Source: Pseudoalteromonas luteoviolacea DSM 6061 | GTDB lineage: Bacteria > Pseudomonadota > Gammaproteobacteria > Enterobacterales > Alteromonadaceae | Direction: 5' to 3' | Assembly: GCF_001625655.1 (NCBI RefSeq) | Contig: NZ_AUYB01000114.1 | Coordinates: 1-64,000 of the forward strand | Length of the DNA stretch: 64,000 nt | Part shown: one piece after another, positions 35,151 through 42,764 of the stretch | How positions within the stretch are numbered: the first letter of the stretch is position 1 | Layout of the letters: every line of letters starts with the position of its first letter | Notes under the pieces: model-generated | Told to the model about the DNA's origin: nothing | Databases searched by the model: none | The model's input: only the letters and a program-made list of their open reading frames with translations | Program-made: the position numbers and the translations under genes

Positions 35151-35181
35151 GGAGGGGGCCATGCCCCCTTACTTCTTATGA
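35151..35181 (+). promoter_or_regulatory. Hairpin and six-codon mini-ORF between curlin gene and csgE
   Basis: A 6-bp GC-only stem GGGGGC / GCCCCC (35154-35168, loop CAT) follows the curlin stop. Within it an ATG at 35161 opens a six-codon frame whose TGA overlaps the csgE ATG (ATGA at 35178-35181). GGAGG (35151-35155) is spaced for that mini-ORF rather than for csgE. The element could stabilise curlin mRNA and lower csgE translation. Confidence 0.45.
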
Positions 35182-35576
35182 AATCTTTATTCTTTATGCT
35201 TTTTTTAAGTTTGGCTTGCGATCAAGCTTATGCAAGGCAAATCACCGCTCATGAAGAGGATGAACTAGGTGGTTTAGTGATCGATCAGAGTATCAGTCGC
35301 TTTGGCTACCAGTTTTATTTTGATTTTTCTCAATTGTGGCGGGATGTTCCCAATACCTCTGGAGTTAACATCATTATCAAAGAAACCGTACTACCTCGTG
35401 CAGGAACTCGATTACAAGTATTGATGAATCGACGTGTTGTGTATAGCACAGCAATGGGCCGCCGAGGAGGTTCGTTGGACGATAGGGTTGAAACTGCGTT
35501 ATTTGTCGTAATGGATGCAATGGCCAGTGAGCGATATCAGCAACGCTCTCCAGATTTAGCCGAAAGTGGATGGTAA
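35178..35576 (+). CDS. csgE: Curli assembly chaperone CsgE
   Basis: 132 residues with a signal peptide ending near AYA-R (19-20). The sequence matches the CsgE family (LGGLVIDQSISRFGYQFYFDF, then INIIIKE-type and PRAGTRLQVLMNRR stretches). CsgE is a periplasmic adaptor that caps the CsgG channel and delivers the curlin subunit. It is 30 bases behind the curlin gene, with the hairpin and mini-ORF in between, and overlaps or touches csgF. Confidence 0.88.
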   Translation: MKSLFFMLFLSLACDQAYARQITAHEEDELGGLVIDQSISRFGYQFYFDFSQLWRDVPNTSGVNIIIKETVLPRAGTRLQVLMNRRVVYSTAMGRRGGSLDDRVETALFVVMDAMASERYQQRSPDLAESGW

Positions 35577-35578
35577 TA

Positions 35579-35992
35579 ATGAAAACAATAACACTGACTC
35601 TTTTTTTATTTGTATCTAGCTGGGTATCCGCGACAGAAATTGTATACAAGCCGATCAACCCATCATTTGGTGGAAACCCTTTAAATGCCAGTATGTTGCT
35701 CAATAAAGCAAACTCCCAAAATAAACATCGGGCTCCTGTGATTGAAAAGTCTTATGGGGAGCGTTTTCAAGAGTCTTTGGAACGCACATATCTGAACCGT
35801 ATGGTTCGAGAGATCTCAGACATGGCATTTGGTGATGATGTGGAAGACAGTATCTTCAATGAAGATTCGGTTTTTGTGAGTGGAGAGTATGAAATCCAAG
35901 TTATCACTAGTACGCCCGATTCGATCACCGTGCAGATAAAACACATTAATAATGGTGATACCACAATTATAGAAGTGCCGAGGTTTGGCTGA
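35579..35992 (+). CDS. csgF: Curli assembly protein CsgF
   Basis: 137 residues from the ATG at 35579, which gives the better signal peptide (MKTITLTLFLFVSSWVSA); an ATG nine bases earlier overlaps csgE. The mature start (TEIVYKPINPSFGGNPLN) is the strongly conserved CsgF segment that inserts in the CsgG pore. CsgF couples secretion to fibre nucleation at the cell surface. Its TGA overlaps the csgG ATG by one base (TGATG), indicating translational coupling. Confidence 0.93.
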   Translation: MKTITLTLFLFVSSWVSATEIVYKPINPSFGGNPLNASMLLNKANSQNKHRAPVIEKSYGERFQESLERTYLNRMVREISDMAFGDDVEDSIFNEDSVFVSGEYEIQVITSTPDSITVQIKHINNGDTTIIEVPRFG

Positions 35993-36801
35993 TGCGAAGT
36001 TTAGCAGTATTTTTCATTGTGTTATTTCTATGTGGCTGCTCGCAGATGCAAGCAGTCATTCCACCTGCACAAAGCTTGCCGCAGGAGTTATCAGAAAGTC
36101 ATGATTTTCAAGCGCTAAAAGCGTTACCTAAACCGCTTGGCAGGATCCCGGTGGCGGTCTATTCATTTCGTGATCAAACAGGGCAATACAAGCCCAAAGA
36201 CAATGTTAGTTCATTTTCAACCGCAGTGACTCAGGGAGCAAACTCAATACTTACTCAGGCGCTCCACGAGACTGATTGGTTTATCCCAGTAGAGCGCGAA
36301 GGGCTGCAAAACCTACTTACAGAGAGAAAAATTACTCGAGCAGCAATGAGCGATGAGCAAAAAAATACGTCTCAGTTGCCACCTCTCACCATGGCCAAAA
36401 TTATTTTTGAAGGAGGCATCATTAGCTACGATTCCAACGTTAAAACCGGTGGTTTGGGTATGGAGTACTTCGGTATTGGTGCTTCGGAGCTGTATCGTGA
36501 AGACGTGATTTCTATTTATTTGCGAGCAGTCGATGTGCGCACGGGTCAAGTGCTCTTGTCTGTTGCGACGACTAAAAAAGTGCTATCGATGGAAGTGAGA
36601 GCCGGTTTTTTCCGATATGTCAGTTATAAAAGGTTGGCTGAAGCTGAAGCCGGCTATAGTGATAACGAACCGATGCATATTTGTGTCACACAAGCGATTG
36701 AGAAGGCCTTGACCATGTTGGTCGAACAAGGGATCGAAAAAGGAGTTTGGTCAGCGAAATCAACGACTGCTTCGGCATCTCAAGGTGGTAGGGGCGCATA
36801 A
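35992..36801 (+). CDS. csgG: Curli secretion channel lipoprotein CsgG
   Basis: 269 residues, close to the 277 of E. coli CsgG. Lipobox LFLCGC with the lipidated Cys at about 16, then the CsgG core (RIPVAVYSFRDQTGQYKP, WFIPVEREGLQNLLTERKI, GGLGMEYFGIGASELYREDV). It forms the nonameric outer-membrane pore for curlin export. Last gene of the curlin-csgEFG operon, facing the csgD-like gene. A 5-bp hairpin GGGCG / CGCCC (36792-36808) has the stop codon in its loop. Confidence 0.95.
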   Translation: MRSLAVFFIVLFLCGCSQMQAVIPPAQSLPQELSESHDFQALKALPKPLGRIPVAVYSFRDQTGQYKPKDNVSSFSTAVTQGANSILTQALHETDWFIPVEREGLQNLLTERKITRAAMSDEQKNTSQLPPLTMAKIIFEGGIISYDSNVKTGGLGMEYFGIGASELYREDVISIYLRAVDVRTGQVLLSVATTKKVLSMEVRAGFFRYVSYKRLAEAEAGYSDNEPMHICVTQAIEKALTMLVEQGIEKGVWSAKSTTASASQGGRGA

Positions 36802-36814
36802 AACGCCCTGCAAT

Positions 36815-37531
36815 TTAATGACGTCCCATCGAAACCGTACTGGTATTTAGTGGGATGTGTTTTTGTGCCCAATTGGCCAACTCAATACGGTTTCTTGAGT
36901 TGGTCTTTTTGAACGCACTATAAATATGCGTTTTTACTGTATGGCTGCTGATATTCAAAGAGTCAGCAATATCATCATTTTTTGCGCCATTGGCGAGTAA
37001 TTTAATGACCGACTTCTCTCTGGCTGTGAGCAACTCTAGCTCAGTATCCTCAACATCTTGGGGCAGAGAATGTGTTGTTTGTGGCAATTGCTTGATCAGC
37101 ATATTAAACGCTTTTGAAATGGAAGTGCGACAAAACCACAACTCTCCGTTTAGCACACGTTGTATCCCTTTAAAGATATTTTCAACCGATGTGGTTTGAT
37201 AAATAACCCCTTTAATATTAGCAAGCAGAGCGGTCTGCTCATTCACAAGGTGGGGCTGTGCATTAAACAATAGCACGTTGTGGTTGGATGCCAGTAAACG
37301 TACTTCTGCACTCAATAAATCTTGGCACTCTCGATGACTGATGTCGACCAAATATAAGTTGTGCGTTTCACGGCATGTGGTTTCAGGGAGGCGGGTATCA
37401 ATTTTAATATGGTTACTGGTGGCTTCTAAGATTTTAACAAACCGGATGAACTCAAGGTCTTGAGTATCGGTTTCTTTGTGTGTCAAAACAAAAAGACTAA
37501 CTTCCTTGTTACTTGCTTGTATCGCATTCAT
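36815..37531 (-). CDS. csgD: CsgD-like LuxR-family transcriptional regulator
   Basis: 238 residues. The C-terminal LuxR helix-turn-helix is clear (LTAREKSVIKLLANGAKNDD then IADSLNISSHTVKTH), with the linked IYSAFKKTNSRNRIELANWAQ that resembles E. coli CsgD. The N-terminal 150 residues have a receiver-like layout (NLYLVDISH at the phosphoacceptor place), as in CsgD, whose receiver is atypical. Placed convergent to the curli operon, so the operon is not one transcript as in E. coli csgDEFG. It most likely activates the curlin promoter. The gene symbol is given by homology and context. Confidence 0.8.
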   Translation of the reverse strand: MNAIQASNKEVSLFVLTHKETDTQDLEFIRFVKILEATSNHIKIDTRLPETTCRETHNLYLVDISHRECQDLLSAEVRLLASNHNVLLFNAQPHLVNEQTALLANIKGVIYQTTSVENIFKGIQRVLNGELWFCRTSISKAFNMLIKQLPQTTHSLPQDVEDTELELLTAREKSVIKLLANGAKNDDIADSLNISSHTVKTHIYSAFKKTNSRNRIELANWAQKHIPLNTSTVSMGRH

Positions 37532-37688
37532 TCGTACAACAACCTCTTATTGTTCCTATTACTTTAAATATACATATTTTTCACAATAAGTTTAGCTTTA
37601 ATTTTCATTTTGTTTTTTGCAGTATCAAGTGGTGGTTAAAAAGTCTTGGTTTTATGCCTATTGTAGGGACGTGGAGAGGGGAGTGAAT

Positions 37689-37725
37689 AAGTTTCAAGTA
37701 GTTAGTCTATAACTACTTGAAACTT
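37689..37725. repeat. Perfect 16-bp inverted repeat downstream of M23 protease
   Basis: AAGTTTCAAGTAGTTA (37689-37704), loop GTCTA, then TAACTACTTGAAACTT (37710-37725). It starts 14 bases after the protease stop on the minus strand and could act as its terminator, although the following T run is short. The perfect stem could also be a dispersed repeat. Confidence 0.65.
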
Positions 37726-37738
37726 TGAGAATGACAGG

Positions 37739-38884
37739 CTAGCGGTACAGTCGTGACCAAGCACAAGTTTTGTAGCCATTCTTTTCAAAATAAAAACGGT
37801 AGCAGTTGTCATCGTAGTTGGAGTTACCAACGTCTATCCGATACCCGCTAATGTAGGTGTTATGTAAGGATATAAAGCGACCATTATAAAGTAGAGAGAA
37901 ATGAACATGGGGACCGGTAGACTGGCCTCCTTGGCAAAGCGCCATAGAGCGATTGTTGGCATATCTACCCAACCATGCTCCCGCCGAAATATAGTCTCCA
38001 CTACCGTATTGTAAATTGTCCATATGGTAGTACTGAGTGGCGTAACCACTTGAATGTGTGACCCGAATATTACAAGCTGAGTAGCGTGTCACAGTACCTC
38101 CATGGGCAGCTTGCACCCAGGGCGTGTTGGAGCCCCATCCACCAGAGCCGTTGTTAAAGTCTAATGAGGAATAAGGGTAGCCAGAACCCGTATTGGAATG
38201 TGCGCCGCCGCTGTACCAAGCATAGCCAGAGGGCCAAGGTAAATTCATTGAAAAGTTTACCTGTGGCGAAACATTTGCGGCTTCAAATCGTACTTGCTCT
38301 GGTGCAAATAAGTCGCTTGAAAATGTTGTTTTATATTGCTTAGCCAATAGAGCTAATGCGCTGTTGCTACCAAGTAGACTAGTAAGTGCTGCTGTTGAGG
38401 GGTTACTCTTCTCAGCTTTATGTTTTGTTGTATACAGCTCAAACGCATAAAAACGTTGGCTCAACTTTAATGCGATGTCTTCGAGCTGAGCGGCGAACCC
38501 CGTTTTTTTTGACCAATTTGCAAATGGGCGCTCTAGGGCTTCTTTATTTGGGTTGCTAAGTATTTGGCTCGCTTGCTCCATTAGTGCAAGCAGTAATTTG
38601 GGGTTGATACTGGTATGCCCTGCCCAGTGCAGGAGTACTTCTTGGTGTTCTACTAAGTGCGGAGCTGTACTGTATAGTACAGCTTGCCAATCCTCGTTGA
38701 GTAATTCATTGGTAAAAATAAACTGTGTTTCATCCACTTGTACAAGTGGGTTGATGGCAAGTGCGTTCACATCGGCCTGCTCAAAATGAAAAGGCGCTAT
38801 GTCTAAGTGTTGGCCTTGTGCTGCGCAGTGTGCTGATGTGAATAACAGGGTACAGAGTGCCCCAGTGCTCAATTGTAGTTTCAT
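37739..38884 (-). CDS. Secreted M23 zinc metalloprotease (LasA/pseudoalterin-like)
   Basis: 381 residues from the ATG at 38884, chosen for AAGAGGA upstream and a clean signal peptide (MKLQLSTGALCTLLFTSAHC); the frame runs 48 codons further back without support. A pro-region of about 190 residues precedes an M23A domain whose zinc-site segments are visible: GGAHSNTGSG followed by SSLDFNNG, YYHMDNL, and GPHVHFSLL. Family members (LasA, beta-lytic protease, pseudoalterin) cut glycine-rich peptide bonds in elastin or in Gram-positive peptidoglycan cross-bridges. Two cysteine pairs are probable in the mature part. It is likely exported by type II secretion. Monocistronic on the minus strand. Confidence 0.9.
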   Translation of the reverse strand: MKLQLSTGALCTLLFTSAHCAAQGQHLDIAPFHFEQADVNALAINPLVQVDETQFIFTNELLNEDWQAVLYSTAPHLVEHQEVLLHWAGHTSINPKLLLALMEQASQILSNPNKEALERPFANWSKKTGFAAQLEDIALKLSQRFYAFELYTTKHKAEKSNPSTAALTSLLGSNSALALLAKQYKTTFSSDLFAPEQVRFEAANVSPQVNFSMNLPWPSGYAWYSGGAHSNTGSGYPYSSLDFNNGSGGWGSNTPWVQAAHGGTVTRYSACNIRVTHSSGYATQYYHMDNLQYGSGDYISAGAWLGRYANNRSMALCQGGQSTGPHVHFSLLYNGRFISLHNTYISGYRIDVGNSNYDDNCYRFYFEKNGYKTCAWSRLYR

Positions 38885-39044
38885 GTTGTATCCTCTTGAT
38901 TGTTTTTTGTACTGCCATGTACTGTATATCGGTAAGTAATAAATTTGTAAAATAAGAGTTAATGCACTAATGGCGGGGTTTTGTACAAAAATAGCTACAA
39001 ATTGTTCGAATAATACACAAAAATGCAAGAGTATAGAGGGAAGA

Positions 39045-39069
39045 GAGTCAGGTTATGGCCTACTGACTC
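39045..39069. terminator. Hairpin downstream of ferredoxin gene
   Basis: Perfect 7-bp stem GAGTCAG / CTGACTC with an 11-base loop, about 40 bases beyond the ferredoxin stop on the minus strand. There is no strong T run, so it is only a possible terminator. Confidence 0.35.
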
Positions 39070-39109
39070 AATTTAAGAGCGTAGGCCTGAAATTAGTTCA
39101 GCAGGTGTT

Positions 39110-39358
39110 TTACTGCCCTGTAAGGCGTAAATATTTTTCAGCTAAGGTGTCTAAGCTTTCCTGATGATTTGGGTCTGGCTTTATGCAATCAATAGGACAA
39201 ACACTGACACAGGTTGGCTGATCATAATGTCCCACACACTCCGTGCATTTATCCGGATCGATTTCATATACTTTACTGCCCATATAAATGGCCTGATTCG
39301 GGCATTCAGGATCACACATATCGCAATTGATACACTTGCTGGTGATGAGCAGCGCCAT
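39110..39358 (-). CDS. yfhL: YfhL-type 2[4Fe-4S] ferredoxin
   Basis: 82 residues. Two cysteine clusters are seen: CINCDMCDPECP, and CTECVGHYDQPTCVSVCP with the spaced insert typical of the YfhL/Alvin ferredoxins. It carries electrons in the cytoplasm. The start follows the trhP stop by two bases, so the two genes are cotranscribed. YfhL has been linked to tRNA U34 hydroxylation by TrhP in E. coli, as far as I recall, and the pairing here supports that. Confidence 0.92.
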   Translation of the reverse strand: MALLITSKCINCDMCDPECPNQAIYMGSKVYEIDPDKCTECVGHYDQPTCVSVCPIDCIKPDPNHQESLDTLAEKYLRLTGQ

Positions 39359-39360
39359 AC

Positions 39361-40719
39361 TTATGCCTTTTTAAACGGGTTACGGGTATCTTCCTGATCA
39401 CCCAAGTTACGCATCAAAATCGCGTGTTCAAGGTTGATATCCTCTGGCAGTGGGATTTTAACTATGTGGCCAGAGCCTTTGGCATCGTTTATTGACTCAC
39501 CTTTTTTATTTTCCATGTGTTCCAAGTTAAAAGCGATGTTTCCTTGAGGCGTCATAAGCTCTAAACTGTGGCCAGTGCAGAACTTATTCTTTACATCAAT
39601 TTCAACAAGACCATTGTTGGTTCTTCCTAGTACTTCACCCACAAATTGCTGTTTGTCAGACACAGAGTGCCCGTATTCGTAGTTTTGATAATCTTGATGT
39701 GCATGACGTTTCAAAAATCCTTCGGTATATCCGCGGTGAGCTAGGTTTTCCAAAGTGCGCATTAGGTTTGGATCAAATGGTTTTCCAGCCACAGCATCAT
39801 CAATGGCCTTACGGTAAACTTGAGCGGTTCTAGCGACATAATAGAAAGATTTAGTGCGGCCTTCTATTTTGAGGCTGTGTACGCCCATTTTGGTTAACTG
39901 ATCGACATATTGTACTGCTCGCAAGTCTTTTGAGTTCATAATATAGGTGCCATGTTCGTCTTCGAATGCTGGCATGAACTCTCCCGGCCGACCTTGTTCT
40001 TCAAGCATAAATACCTGCTCAGTTGGTTGGCCTTCTCCTAGAGTTGGGATAACGTCTTTTGGGTTTACCTTATGTACAACGTCTCCAAGCTCTGTCTCTT
40101 GACCGGGTTTAACGTCATAGCTCCAACGACAGGCATTTGTACAGGTGCCCTGATTAGGGTCGCGTTTATTAATATAACCAGAAAGCAGACAGCGTCCAGA
40201 GTACGCCATACACAATGCCCCGTGTACAAATACTTCTAGCTCAGTATTTGGGCAAAGCGCACGGATCTCTGCGATTTCTTCGAGTGACAGCTCTCGCGAC
40301 AGAATGACACGCTCAATCCCTTGGTTAGCCCAAAATTGAACCGAGGCATAGTTTACTGCGTTTGCTTGCACGGATAGATGAATAGGCATATCTGGCCATT
40401 TATCACGAACGAGCATGATTAAACCTGGATCTGACATAATGAGCGCATCAGGTTGCATCGCAATGACGGGTTCAATGTCTCTTAGATAAGTTTTTACTTT
40501 GCTATTATGCGGTGCGATATTTGATACCACATAGAGCTTCTTATTTTGCTGGTGGGCTTCATTAATGCCAATTTCTAAGTTTGCTAAATCAAACTCATTA
40601 TTTCTGACACGTAAACTATATCTAGGTTGACCCGCATAAACGGCGTCGGCGCCATACGCAAAAGCGTAACGCATATTCTTTAAACTACCGGCTGGTGAAA
40701 GTAGTTCTGGTACAAACAT
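39361..40719 (-). CDS. trhP: tRNA 5-hydroxyuridine synthesis protein TrhP (YegQ, U32 family)
   Basis: 452 residues. Peptidase U32-family fold with the expected signatures: ELLSPAGSLKNMRYAFAYGA at the start, VFVHGALCMAYSGRCLLSGY, NKRDPNQGTCTNACRW (cluster cysteines), and SLKIEGRTKSFYYVA. TrhP makes 5-hydroxyuridine at the wobble position U34 of several tRNAs together with prephenate-dependent chemistry; earlier annotation as a protease is not supported by function. It precedes the ferredoxin gene in one operon and is divergent from ndk. Confidence 0.93.
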   Translation of the reverse strand: MFVPELLSPAGSLKNMRYAFAYGADAVYAGQPRYSLRVRNNEFDLANLEIGINEAHQQNKKLYVVSNIAPHNSKVKTYLRDIEPVIAMQPDALIMSDPGLIMLVRDKWPDMPIHLSVQANAVNYASVQFWANQGIERVILSRELSLEEIAEIRALCPNTELEVFVHGALCMAYSGRCLLSGYINKRDPNQGTCTNACRWSYDVKPGQETELGDVVHKVNPKDVIPTLGEGQPTEQVFMLEEQGRPGEFMPAFEDEHGTYIMNSKDLRAVQYVDQLTKMGVHSLKIEGRTKSFYYVARTAQVYRKAIDDAVAGKPFDPNLMRTLENLAHRGYTEGFLKRHAHQDYQNYEYGHSVSDKQQFVGEVLGRTNNGLVEIDVKNKFCTGHSLELMTPQGNIAFNLEHMENKKGESINDAKGSGHIVKIPLPEDINLEHAILMRNLGDQEDTRNPFKKA

Positions 40720-40897
40720 AACTAAACCTCATACATTGAACTGGGTGCAAGCCAGCTGCTGGGGATCTTAAAAAGCGGCGCAGTATAAGTGAGATTTTGC
40801 CGTGATATGTTGACTCAGATCAGGTTTAGCAAGGTGCTATCGTCACGCCAACTAAATAAAGCGGGTGCAAAGTGTAGGCTTTTAGTCATAAAGCGCG

Positions 40898-40903
40898 TAT
40901 AAT
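40898..40903 (+). promoter_or_regulatory. -10 box of ndk promoter
   Basis: A consensus TATAAT lies 43 bases before the ndk start. The -35 region is poor (TAGGCT at 17-base spacing), so only the -10 element is claimed. Confidence 0.45.
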
Positions 40904-40945
40904 TCGCGCCCGTAAATATCAACAATTATTAATGGAGCTAAAAAG

Positions 40946-41377
40946 ATGGCTTTAGAGCGTACTTTTTCAATCGTTAAGCCGGATGCGGTAGCTAAAAACC
41001 ACATCGGTGCAATCTACAACCGTTTTGAGTCTGCTGGTCTTAAGATCGTTGCTTCTAAAATGGTTCACCTTTCTCAAGAGAAAGCTGAAGGTTTCTACGC
41101 AGAGCACAAAGAGCGTCCTTTCTTTGGTGCACTAGTTGAATTCATGACTTCTGGTCCAGTAATGGTTCAGGTTCTTGAAGGTGAAGATGCAGTTCGTAAA
41201 AACCGTGAAATCATGGGTGCTACTAACCCTGCTGAAGCGCTAGCTGGTACTTTACGTGCAGACTACGCAGACAGCATCGACGAGAATGCGGTACACGGTT
41301 CAGATGCTCCTGAGTCAGCTGCTCGCGAAATCGCTTACTTCTTCAGCGATGAAGAGATCTGCCCACGTACTCGTTAA
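40946..41377 (+). CDS. ndk: Nucleoside diphosphate kinase
   Basis: 143 residues, the normal size. Transfers the terminal phosphate of ATP to other NDPs through a phosphohistidine. The start ([15 protein letters not shown]), [14 protein letters not shown] and the active-site stretch [12 protein letters not shown] are standard. Monocistronic: own promoter, strong terminator behind. The codon choice looks like that of a highly expressed gene. TGGAGC gives the ribosome site. Confidence 0.98.
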   Translation: MALERTFSIVKPDAVAKNHIGAIYNRFESAGLKIVASKMVHLSQEKAEGFYAEHKERPFFGALVEFMTSGPVMVQVLEGEDAVRKNREIMGATNPAEALAGTLRADYADSIDENAVHGSDAPESAAREIAYFFSDEEICPRTR

Positions 41378-41394
41378 TATTGAGTTGAGCAGAT

Positions 41395-41420
41395 AAAAAA
41401 GGGCTCTCGGGCCCTTTTTT
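41395..41420 (+). terminator. ndk terminator
   Basis: AAAAAAGGGC / GCCCTTTTTT, a 10-bp stem with loop TCTCGG ending in a T run. Confidence 0.92.
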
Positions 41421-41485
41421 AATCTCTTTTATTAGCTTGATCGTTTTTAAAAGCAATTGGGGTGTTTCTAAAAGCGATTACATTA

Positions 41486-41514
41486 TTGCGATGTTTGATT
41501 GATTTTTGTACAAT
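41486..41514 (+). promoter_or_regulatory. rlmN promoter
   Basis: TTGCGA (41486-41491), a 17-base spacer, TACAAT (41509-41514), about 52 bases before the rlmN start. Both hexamers are near the sigma-70 consensus and the spacing is ideal. Confidence 0.6.
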
Positions 41515-41566
41515 TGCGCGCTTTTATTTATGTTGTTCAATCCGTCACCTGAACTGAGGTTGTTTC

Positions 41567-42697
41567 ATGGCCACGACTGAGAAAAAAATTAACCTATTAG
41601 ATTTAAACCGCGAGGGGATGCGCGAGTTATTTGCTTCATTTGGCGAAAAGCCATTCCGCGCCGATCAGGTGATGAAGTGGATATACCATTTTGGCGTAGA
41701 TAACTTTGATGATATGAGCAATATCAATAAAAAGTTACGTGCGAAGCTTCAAAGCCAGTGTGAAATCAGAGCGCCTGAGATCTCAGTAAAGCAGGTAGCA
41801 AGTGATGGCACTATTAAGTATGCGATGATCTTAGAAGGCGGACAGGAAGTTGAAACTGTTTGGATCCCTGAGAAAGAGCGTGCAACTCTATGTGTATCGT
41901 CACAAGTTGGCTGTGCGTTAGAATGTACTTTCTGCTCTACAGCGCAACAGGGCTTCAACCGAAACCTGAAAGTGTCTGAAATCATAGGTCAAGTATGGCG
42001 TGTGGCCACTGATATCGGCCTCCATGATGGTGATAGTACAAAACGTCCAATCACCAATGTGGTTATGATGGGCATGGGTGAACCCCTGCTAAATATCAAC
42101 AATGTGGTTCCTGCTATGGAACTGATGATGGACGACTGGGCATTTGGTTTATCTAAACGCCGTGTGACGCTAAGTACATCGGGTGTTGTGCCTGCACTTG
42201 ATATCTTAAAAGAAAAAATAGATGTTGCTTTGGCAATCTCACTTCACGCGCCCAATAACCCACTTCGCGATGAACTTGTACCAATTAATAAAAAGTATCC
42301 AATTGAAGAGTTTTTAGCTGCTTGTCGCCGTTATATTGATGGCTCGAAAGCAAATAAAGACGTCACAATTGAGTACGTTATGTTACAAGGAGTAAATGAC
42401 AGTACTGATCATGCACACGAGTTGGTGCAAGTATTGAAAGGCACACCGTCTAAAATCAATTTGATCCCGTTTAACCCGTTCCCTGGCAACGAATACGGTC
42501 GCTCGAGCAATAGCCGCATTGACCGCTTTTCTAAAGTGCTACAAGCAGCAGGCCTGACTTGTATTGTACGCCGAACTCGAGGCGACGACATTGATGCCGC
42601 ATGTGGCCAGTTGGTTGGTGACGTTGTAGACAGAACTAAACGCGTGGTTAGAAAGCAGCAAAATCAAGATAATGCAATTGCAGTGAAGGTCGGCTAA
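41567..42697 (+). CDS. rlmN: Dual-specificity RNA methyltransferase RlmN
   Basis: 376 residues. Radical-SAM enzyme that methylates C2 of A2503 in 23S rRNA and A37 of some tRNAs. The cluster motif is [36 protein letters not shown] and the conserved C-terminal Cys in [11 protein letters not shown] are present. The next genes (pilF, rodZ, ispG, hisS, yfgM, bamB, der) follow in the order conserved across gammaproteobacteria. Confidence 0.97.
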   Translation: MATTEKKINLLDLNREGMRELFASFGEKPFRADQVMKWIYHFGVDNFDDMSNINKKLRAKLQSQCEIRAPEISVKQVASDGTIKYAMILEGGQEVETVWIPEKERATLCVSSQVGCALECTFCSTAQQGFNRNLKVSEIIGQVWRVATDIGLHDGDSTKRPITNVVMMGMGEPLLNINNVVPAMELMMDDWAFGLSKRRVTLSTSGVVPALDILKEKIDVALAISLHAPNNPLRDELVPINKKYPIEEFLAACRRYIDGSKANKDVTIEYVMLQGVNDSTDHAHELVQVLKGTPSKINLIPFNPFPGNEYGRSSNSRIDRFSKVLQAAGLTCIVRRTRGDDIDAACGQLVGDVVDRTKRVVRKQQNQDNAIAVKVG

Positions 42698-42764
42698 AAA
42701 ATAGGTGAAACACGGTGGCTTTCAGGTAATATAGAGCCATCGTGTCTTGGCAAAAGGGTGGTTA

